DNA of 64,000 nucleotides from Streptomyces sp. B3I8 (GTDB lineage: Bacteria > Actinomycetota > Actinomycetes > Streptomycetales > Streptomycetaceae). The position numbers and the translations under genes were made by a program. The notes beneath the pieces were generated by a model. It did no database searches. It was given only the letters and a program-made list of their open reading frames with translations, and was not told the origin of the DNA. Where the stretch lies: contig NZ_JAUSYN010000002.1 of assembly GCF_030816915.1 (NCBI RefSeq), positions 4,353,501 to 4,417,500 of the forward strand. Reading direction: 5' to 3'. Numbering within the stretch: position 1 is the first letter of the stretch; the number at the start of each line of letters is the position of its first letter. Shown one piece after another: positions 59,021 to 64,000 of the stretch.

Positions 59021-60316
59021 GTGACCGTCGACGATTCGGGCTCGGGTACGGGCGCACATCCCGCCCCCGACGGTGAACCGGCGCGGGACGACGAGGCCGG
59101 CCCCGGCGAAGCCGGTTCCGACGAGCCCGGTCCCGACCGGCCGGATGCCGACCGGCCGGATGCCGACCGGCCGGATGCCGAGCGGCCGGGTGCCGACCGG
59201 CCGATCTCCGTCGACGCCGAGCCCCCGGAGGGCGGCGGTCCGGAGGAGGCCGGTGCGGAGGAGGATCCGCTCGCGCTCCGGCTGGAGGGCCTGATCCTCG
59301 GCGCCGAGCGCCGGTACACCCCCTTCCAGGCGGCCCGCAGCGCGGGCGTCTCCATGGAACTGGCCTCCCGCTTCTGGCGGGCCATGGGCTTCGCCGACAT
59401 CGGCCAGGCCAAGGCGCTCACCGAGGCCGACGTGCTGGCCCTGCGGCGGCTCGCCGGCCTCGTCGAGGCGGGGCTGCTCAGCGAGGCGATGGCGGTGCAG
59501 GTCGCCCGGTCCACCGGCCAGACCACCGCCCGGCTGGCCGAATGGCAGATCGACTCCTTCCTGGAGGACCTCACCGAGCCGCCCGAGCCGGGCATGACCC
59601 GCACCGAGGTGACGTACCCGCTGGTGGAGCTGCTCCTGCCGGAGCTGGAGGAGTTCCTCGTCTACGTCTGGCGGCGCCAGCTCGCGGCCGCCACCGGGCG
59701 GGTCATCCAGGCCACGGACGACGAGGAGATGGTCGACCGCCGCCTCGCCGTCGGCTTCGCCGACCTCGTCGGCTTCACGCGGCTGACCCGTCGCATGGAG
59801 GAGGAGGAGCTCGGTGAACTGGTCGAGGCCTTCGAGACGACGGCCGCCGACCTCGTCGCCGCGAACGGCGGCCGGCTCATCAAGACCCTCGGCGACGAGG
59901 TCCTCTACGCGGCCGACGACGCCGGTGTCGCCGCCGAGACCGCCCTGCGGCTCATCGAGACCATGGCGAACGACGAGACCATGCCGGAGCTGCGCGTCGG
60001 CATAGCCTTCGGCACGGTCACCACCCGAATGGGCGATGTCTTCGGCACGACGGTGAACCTCGCGAGCCGCCTGACGTCGATAGCCCCCAAGGACGCCGTC
60101 CTGGTGGACCAGGCGTTCGCCGAGGAACTCATCCGCTCCGGCGAGGCCCCCGCCTCGGAGGCGGAGGCCGCCGAAGCCGCCAGGACGGCGGAGAAGGAGG
60201 GCGTGGACCCCCCCGCCTACCGGTTCGCCCTCCAGCCCATGTGGCAACGCCCGGTCCGCGGTCTGGGCGTGGTCGAACCCTGGCTCCTCACCCGCAGGAC
60301 CACCGAGGACGCGTGA
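59021..60316 (+). CDS. cya: Class III adenylate cyclase
   Basis: A 431-residue cyclase. An acidic N-terminal tail with DRPDA repeats (15-bp array, 59133-59207) leads to an autoregulatory helical domain (EGLILGAERRYTPFQAARSA, FADIGQAKALTEADVLALRR) as in pH-sensing mycobacterial Rv1264, then a catalytic domain: FADLVGFTRLTRRMEEEELG (metal Asp), GRLIKTLGDEVLYAADD and FGTTVNLASRLTSIA (transition-state Asn/Arg). It makes cAMP, which in Streptomyces acts with Crp in germination and development. GTG 59021 follows GGAAGGG at about 11 nt. Confidence 0.93.
   Translation: MTVDDSGSGTGAHPAPDGEPARDDEAGPGEAGSDEPGPDRPDADRPDADRPDAERPGADRPISVDAEPPEGGGPEEAGAEEDPLALRLEGLILGAERRYTPFQAARSAGVSMELASRFWRAMGFADIGQAKALTEADVLALRRLAGLVEAGLLSEAMAVQVARSTGQTTARLAEWQIDSFLEDLTEPPEPGMTRTEVTYPLVELLLPELEEFLVYVWRRQLAAATGRVIQATDDEEMVDRRLAVGFADLVGFTRLTRRMEEEELGELVEAFETTAADLVAANGGRLIKTLGDEVLYAADDAGVAAETALRLIETMANDETMPELRVGIAFGTVTTRMGDVFGTTVNLASRLTSIAPKDAVLVDQAFAEELIRSGEAPASEAEAAEAARTAEKEGVDPPAYRFALQPMWQRPVRGLGVVEPWLLTRRTTEDA
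59133..59207 (+). repeat. 15-bp coding tandem repeat in cya
   Basis: Five copies of CCGACCGGCCGGATG, the first three identical, encoding a (DRPDA)n-type acidic tail. Confidence 0.9.
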
Positions 60317-60373
60317 GCGGCGGCGGCCCTTCCCCCGCACCCCGCCTCCCTGCGATGATCGACCCCGACGGGA

Positions 60374-60390
60374 GTTAACCCACGTTAACC
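60374..60390. promoter_or_regulatory. Two GTTAACC boxes 10 bp apart
   Basis: Direct repeats GTTAACC at 60374-60380 and 60384-60390, one helical turn apart, directly before the GGGAGG ribosome binding site of the enoyl-CoA hydratase gene. Operator candidate. Confidence 0.45.
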
Positions 60391-60401
60391 GGGAGGGCGG
60401 C

Positions 60402-61217
60402 ATGGCCGACAAGGCGGAACACACGGACGACGGCCGGCGCTACGGCGACCACGTCGTCGTCAGGCGCCACACCCACGTCGCGGAACTCGTACTCGACCGG
60501 CCCAGGGCCATGAACGCCGTCTCCACGGACATGGCCCGCTCTCTCGCCGCCGCCTGCGCCGCCCTGGCCGCGGACCGCACCGTACGGGCGGTCGTCCTCA
60601 CCTCCTCCCACGAGCGTGCCTTCTGCGTCGGCGCCGACCTTAAGGAGCGCAACTCCCTCACCGACGCCGACCTCCTCGCCCAGCGCCCCCTCGCCCGCGC
60701 CGCGTACACCGGCGTCCTGGACCTGCCGATGCCGACGATCGCCGCGGTGCACGGCTACGCGCTCGGCGGCGGCTTCGAACTCGCCCTCGCCTGCGACGTG
60801 ATCGTCGCCGACCGCACGGCGGTGGTGGGCCTGCCGGAGGTGTCCGTGGGCGTCGTCCCGGGCGGCGGCGGCACGCAACTGCTGCCCCGCCGGGTGGGCG
60901 CGGCCCGCGCGGCGGAGCTGATCTTCTCGGCCCGCCGGGTGGAGGCCGCCGAGGCCCGGGAGCTCGGCCTGGTGGACGAGCTGGTGGAAGCGGGCGGTGA
61001 CCGCGAGGCCGCGCTCGCGATGGGTGCGCGGTTCGCCGCGAACTCACCGGTCGGCCTGCGGGCGGCCAAGCGGGCGCTGCGGGTCGGCTGGGGGCTGGAG
61101 TTCCGGGCCGGCCTGGAGGTGGAGGACGCGGCCTGGCGCACGGTCGCGTTCTCGCCGGACCGTGCGGAGGGGGTGGCGGCGTTCAACGAGCGCAGGGCGC
61201 CACGCTGGGCGGACTGA
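60402..61217 (+). CDS. Enoyl-CoA hydratase/isomerase family protein
   Basis: A crotonase-family protein of 271 residues: substrate pocket AFCVGADLKERN, oxyanion hole HGYALGGGFELALACD, and catalytic segment GLPEVSVGVVPGGGGTQLLPR with one Glu where hydratases place a catalytic residue. It could serve fatty acid or branched-chain amino acid degradation. ATG 60402 has GGGAGG 5 nt upstream. No partner beta-oxidation genes are adjacent, so the pathway is open. Confidence 0.9.
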   Translation: MADKAEHTDDGRRYGDHVVVRRHTHVAELVLDRPRAMNAVSTDMARSLAAACAALAADRTVRAVVLTSSHERAFCVGADLKERNSLTDADLLAQRPLARAAYTGVLDLPMPTIAAVHGYALGGGFELALACDVIVADRTAVVGLPEVSVGVVPGGGGTQLLPRRVGAARAAELIFSARRVEAAEARELGLVDELVEAGGDREAALAMGARFAANSPVGLRAAKRALRVGWGLEFRAGLEVEDAAWRTVAFSPDRAEGVAAFNERRAPRWAD

Positions 61218-61296
61218 CGCCCGCTCGCCCCATTCACCCTCACCCCCGTTCGCCGTCCCCGATCTCCCCTTTCGCCGGGATCGTCCCTAACCTGGA

Positions 61297-62454
61297 GTGG
61301 TGGGTGAGGACAGACGGTTGCGGACCGTGGTCGCGCTGGCGCAGGGCATGGCCGCCGCGCCCGCCTCTCGTGACGCCTACCGCGCCGCCGCCCTCGGTGC
61401 CCGCGACGCGCTCGCCGGCAGCTTCGCCGCGCTCTCCGTCTGGGAGCGCGGCCGGGGCTGCCTGCGCGTTCTCGTGAACGTCGGCGCCCGCGCCGAGGAC
61501 GAGGAGGAGTTCCCGGAGGACGAGACGTACCCCGTGCACGAGTTCCCGGAGATCACCGAGTTCCTGCACGAGCGCTGGGCCGGCGGCGTCGGCCCCAGCG
61601 CCTGGGTGGAGACCGCCGGCGGCCCGGAGGGCGCGTCGGCCGCCCGCGCCGGCTACTGCCACCAGCGCGTCGCCGCGCTCCGCCGGCGCGGCCGGGGCTG
61701 CTGCGTCGTCGCCCCGGTGGTGCTGCACGGCCGCGCCTGGGGCGAGCTGTACGTGGCGCGGCGGGTGGGCGCGGCGGTGTTCGACCGGGAGGACACCGAC
61801 TTCGCGACGGTGCTGGCCTCCGTCGTCGCCGCCGGGATCGCGCAGACCGAGCGGCTGGAGGAGGCCCGCCGGCTGGCCTTCACGGACGCCCTCACCGGCC
61901 TCGCCAACCGCCGCGCCGTCGACATGCGGCTCGACGAGGCGCTGGACCGGCACCGCGCCGAGGGCGCCGTCGTGAGCCTCGTCGTGTGCGACCTCAACGG
62001 GCTGAAGCGGGTCAACGACACTCGCGGCCACGCGGTCGGCGACCGGCTGCTGGAACGTTTCGGTTCCGTCCTCTCCCTGTGCGGCGCGATGCTCCCGGGC
62101 ACGCTCGCCGCGCGGCTCGGCGGCGACGAGTTCTGCCTGCTCGCGGTGGGGCCGCCCGGCGACGAGGTGGTCCGCGCGGCCGACGAGCTGTGCCGACGGG
62201 CGGCCGAGCTGGAACTGGGGGACGGGGTGGCGTGCGGGGTCGCCTCCACGGACGACCCGATCGGGCCGGTGCGCTCGGCGCGACGGCTGTTCCGTCTGGC
62301 CGACGCGGCGCAGTACCGGGCGAAGGCCCTCCGGGCGGGCAAGCCGGTGGTGGCAGGCCGCGAGGGCGCCGACGACCCGGTCGTCCGCCTGGCGGACGCA
62401 CCCCCACCGGGCGCGGCCGAACGACGCGCGTTCCGCGGCCGCAGGGTCCCGTGA
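61297..62454 (+). CDS. cdgE: GAF-GGDEF diguanylate cyclase
   Basis: A 385-residue protein: N-terminal GAF-like sensor (about 10-185; AALSVWERGRGCLRVLVNVG, GYCHQRVAALRRRGRG) and C-terminal GGDEF domain (FTDALTGLANRRAVD, VCDLNGLKRVNDTRGHAVGD, ARLGGDEFCLLA). The GGDEF active-site loop is intact, so it should make c-di-GMP. The RxxD inhibitory site expected just before the loop is absent (LPGT-LAARL). It matches what I recall as Streptomyces CdgE. Soluble, no membrane segment. Start GTG 61297 or 61300. Confidence 0.85.
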   Translation: MVGEDRRLRTVVALAQGMAAAPASRDAYRAAALGARDALAGSFAALSVWERGRGCLRVLVNVGARAEDEEEFPEDETYPVHEFPEITEFLHERWAGGVGPSAWVETAGGPEGASAARAGYCHQRVAALRRRGRGCCVVAPVVLHGRAWGELYVARRVGAAVFDREDTDFATVLASVVAAGIAQTERLEEARRLAFTDALTGLANRRAVDMRLDEALDRHRAEGAVVSLVVCDLNGLKRVNDTRGHAVGDRLLERFGSVLSLCGAMLPGTLAARLGGDEFCLLAVGPPGDEVVRAADELCRRAAELELGDGVACGVASTDDPIGPVRSARRLFRLADAAQYRAKALRAGKPVVAGREGADDPVVRLADAPPPGAAERRAFRGRRVP

Positions 62455-62475
62455 CGCTGCGGGAGGCGCGATTCG

Positions 62476-62497
62476 AGGGGCGCGGGGAACTGTGCGA
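62476..62497. repeat. Dispersed intergenic repeat
   Basis: AGGGGCGCGGGGAACTGTGC plus GA, a full-length example of the element found in other gaps of this window. Confidence 0.65.
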
Positions 62498-62510
62498 TCT
62501 TCCAGGGGGT

Positions 62511-62531
62511 CCGGGGGGCGGAGCCCCCCGG
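62511..62531 (+). terminator. Hairpin after the GGDEF gene
   Basis: CCGGGGGGC and GCCCCCCGG with a 3-nt loop (GGA), 57 bp beyond the cdgE stop. Confidence 0.6.
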
Positions 62532-62632
62532 GGTCGGCGCGGGAAGGGGCGGCGGGGGCGAGAAAACCCGCAACACCCACCACTTACCACCCTCCGCCGC
62601 CCTCGCCCCCGCCCTCACCCGCGCCCCCACCC

Positions 62633-62668
62633 GTGACAGCGCGGAATTCACTGCGTACGCTCCTGAAT
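62633..62668 (+). promoter_or_regulatory. Probable leaderless promoter of hutH
   Basis: GTGACA (62633-62638), 17-bp spacer, TACGCT (62656-62661), then 7 bp to ATG 62669. No ribosome binding site is present. Confidence 0.6.
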
Positions 62669-64000
62669 ATGGATATGCACACCGTGGTGGTGGGGACCAC
62701 CCACGTCACCGCCTCCGACGTGCTCGCCGTCGCCCGCGACGGCGCCCGCGTCGAGCTCTCCGACGCCGCCCGCGCGGCCCTCGCCGCCGCCCGCCGCACC
62801 GTCGAGGCGCTCGCCGCCAAGCCCGAGCCCGTCTACGGCGTCAGCACCGGCTTCGGCGCCCTCGCCACCCGGCACATCAGCGAGGACCTGCGCACCCAGC
62901 TCCAGCGCAACATCGTCCGCTCGCACGCCGCCGGCATGGGCCCCCACGTGGAGCGCGAGGTCGTCCGCGCGCTGATGTTCCTGCGGCTGAAGACCGTCTG
63001 CTCCGGGCACACCGGCGTCCGCCCCGAGGTCGCGCAGACCATGGCGGACCTGCTGAACGCCGGCATCACCCCGGTCGTCCACGAGTACGGCTCCCTCGGC
63101 TGCTCCGGCGACCTCGCGCCGCTCTCCCACTGCGCGCTCACCCTCATGGGGGAGGGCGAGGCGGAGGGCCCCGACGGCGTCGTGCGTCCCGCCGCCGAGC
63201 TCCTCGACGCGCACGGCATCGCCCCCGTCGAACTGCGCGAGAAGGAGGGGCTCGCCCTCCTCAACGGCACCGACGGCATGCTCGGCATGCTGCTCATGGC
63301 CCTCGCCGACCTCGACACCCTCTACAAGAGCGCCGACATCACCGCCGCCCTCAGCCTGGAGGCCCTGCTCGGCACCGACCGGGTGCTCGCCCCCGAGCTG
63401 CACGCCATCCGCCCGCACCCCGGGCAGGCCGCCAGCGCCGCCAACATGCTCGCCGTGCTGCGCGACTCCGAGCTCACCGGGCACCACCAGGACGACGCGC
63501 CCCGCGTGCAGGACGCGTACTCCGTGCGCTGCGCGCCCCAGGTCGCCGGTGCCGGCCGGGACACCCTCGCGCACGCCCGGCTGGTCGCCGAGCGCGAGCT
63601 GGCCGCCGCCGTGGACAACCCCGTGGTGCTGCCCGACGGACGGGTGGAGTCCAACGGGAACTTCCACGGCGCCCCGGTGGGGTACGTGCTGGACTTCCTC
63701 GCGATCGCCGTCGCCGACCTCGCCTCCATCGCCGAGCGGCGCACCGACCGGCTGCTCGACAAGAACCGCAGCCACGGGCTCCCGCCGTTCCTCGCCGACG
63801 ACCCCGGCGTCGACTCCGGGCTGATGATCGCCCAGTACACGCAGGCCGCCCTGGTCAGCGAGCTGAAGCGGCTCGCCGTGCCCGCCTCCGCGGACTCCAT
63901 CCCGTCCTCCGCGATGCAGGAGGACCACGTCTCGATGGGCTGGTCGGCGGCGCGCAAGCTCCGTACGGCGGTCGGCAACCTCGCCCGCGTCCTGGCGGTC
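62669..64000 (+). CDS. hutH: Histidine ammonia-lyase, 3' end outside window
   Basis: Converts histidine to urocanate plus ammonia, first step of histidine use. The 444 residues seen cover most of the roughly 510-residue enzyme: YGVSTGFGALATRHI, the MIO-forming segment HEYGSLGCSGDLAPLSH, LLNGTDGMLGMLL, QDAYSVRCAPQVAGAG, SNGNFHGAPVGYVLDF and SSAMQEDHVSMGWSAA. The autocatalytic triad is Cys-Ser-Gly where most family members have Ala-Ser-Gly. ATG 62669 appears leaderless. The frame is open at the right edge. Confidence 0.95.
   Translation, partial: MDMHTVVVGTTHVTASDVLAVARDGARVELSDAARAALAAARRTVEALAAKPEPVYGVSTGFGALATRHISEDLRTQLQRNIVRSHAAGMGPHVEREVVRALMFLRLKTVCSGHTGVRPEVAQTMADLLNAGITPVVHEYGSLGCSGDLAPLSHCALTLMGEGEAEGPDGVVRPAAELLDAHGIAPVELREKEGLALLNGTDGMLGMLLMALADLDTLYKSADITAALSLEALLGTDRVLAPELHAIRPHPGQAASAANMLAVLRDSELTGHHQDDAPRVQDAYSVRCAPQVAGAGRDTLAHARLVAERELAAAVDNPVVLPDGRVESNGNFHGAPVGYVLDFLAIAVADLASIAERRTDRLLDKNRSHGLPPFLADDPGVDSGLMIAQYTQAALVSELKRLAVPASADSIPSSAMQEDHVSMGWSAARKLRTAVGNLARVLAV

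Noticed and set aside
1..64000. Secondary-metabolite gene cluster
   Set aside because: No polyketide, NRPS, terpene or RiPP genes are visible. Regulators such as AfsQ1/Q2 act elsewhere; the window is core chromosome.

Overview
The window is very GC-rich, with strong third-position G/C bias, GTG starts, 4-nt ATGA/GTGA coupled operons and leaderless genes. Gene content (AfsQ1/Q2-SigQ, MmpB, PccE, BMP lipoproteins) marks it as a Streptomyces chromosome, in the conserved core. Gene order matches what I recall of S. coelicolor around SCO4880-SCO4932; this is from memory, not a search.

Layout. 1-4.9 kb: a nonulosonic-acid cell-surface polymer operon (glycosyltransferase-like protein, CMP-nonulosonate synthetase fused to a HAD phosphatase, NeuB-type synthase, polysialyltransferase-like protein). 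4.9-5.3 kb: a decayed PIN-domain gene. 5.7-18.2 kb: an M20 amidohydrolase, then a nucleoside uptake and salvage block (two BMP lipoproteins flanking an operon of ABC ATPase, two permeases, cdd and deoA), interrupted by an ECF sigma factor, a STAS gene and a broken Uma2 gene. 18.5-23.1 kb: MFS/LysR pair, alpha/beta-hydrolase, add. 23.3-29.3 kb: small secreted protein, PspC, VanZ, and the afsQ lipoprotein-afsQ2-afsQ1 operon divergent from sigQ. 29.3-32.9 kb: uridine kinase, small secreted protein, and a Ser/Thr kinase with an extracellular solute-binding domain. 33.0-36.3 kb: deoC with a full-length and a half-length aldehyde dehydrogenase. 36.5-44.3 kb: serine beta-lactamase-like protein, a frameshifted PH-domain gene, and a two-component system beside an FtsX-type ABC transporter. 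44.4-47.1 kb: phosphosugar mutase and pnp. 47.2-52.0 kb: TetR/SDR pair, gamma-glutamylcyclotransferase-like protein, LpdA-type flavoprotein, DeoR-family regulator. 52.2-58.9 kb: acyl-CoA carboxylase genes (accA2, pccE, pccB) with maf, mmpB and birA. 59.0-64.0 kb: adenylate cyclase, enoyl-CoA hydratase, GGDEF protein, and hutH running off the end.

The unifying story is nucleoside catabolism. Six copies of a palindrome, CTACGCGCGTAG or its CTACGCGCGTTA variant, lie immediately upstream of both BMP genes, the transporter-cdd-deoA operon, add, deoC and pnp. Together these genes import nucleosides, deaminate adenosine and cytidine, split nucleosides to (deoxy)ribose-1-phosphate, and, with the phosphosugar mutase, feed deoxyribose-5-phosphate to DeoC and acetaldehyde to the aldehyde dehydrogenase. 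The sites overlap or adjoin predicted -10 boxes, which suggests a single repressor. A DeoR-family gene at 51 kb is a candidate. No CRISPR array, rRNA, tRNA or large mobile element was seen. There is one probable 99-bp MITE and three damaged genes (PIN, Uma2, PH-domain).
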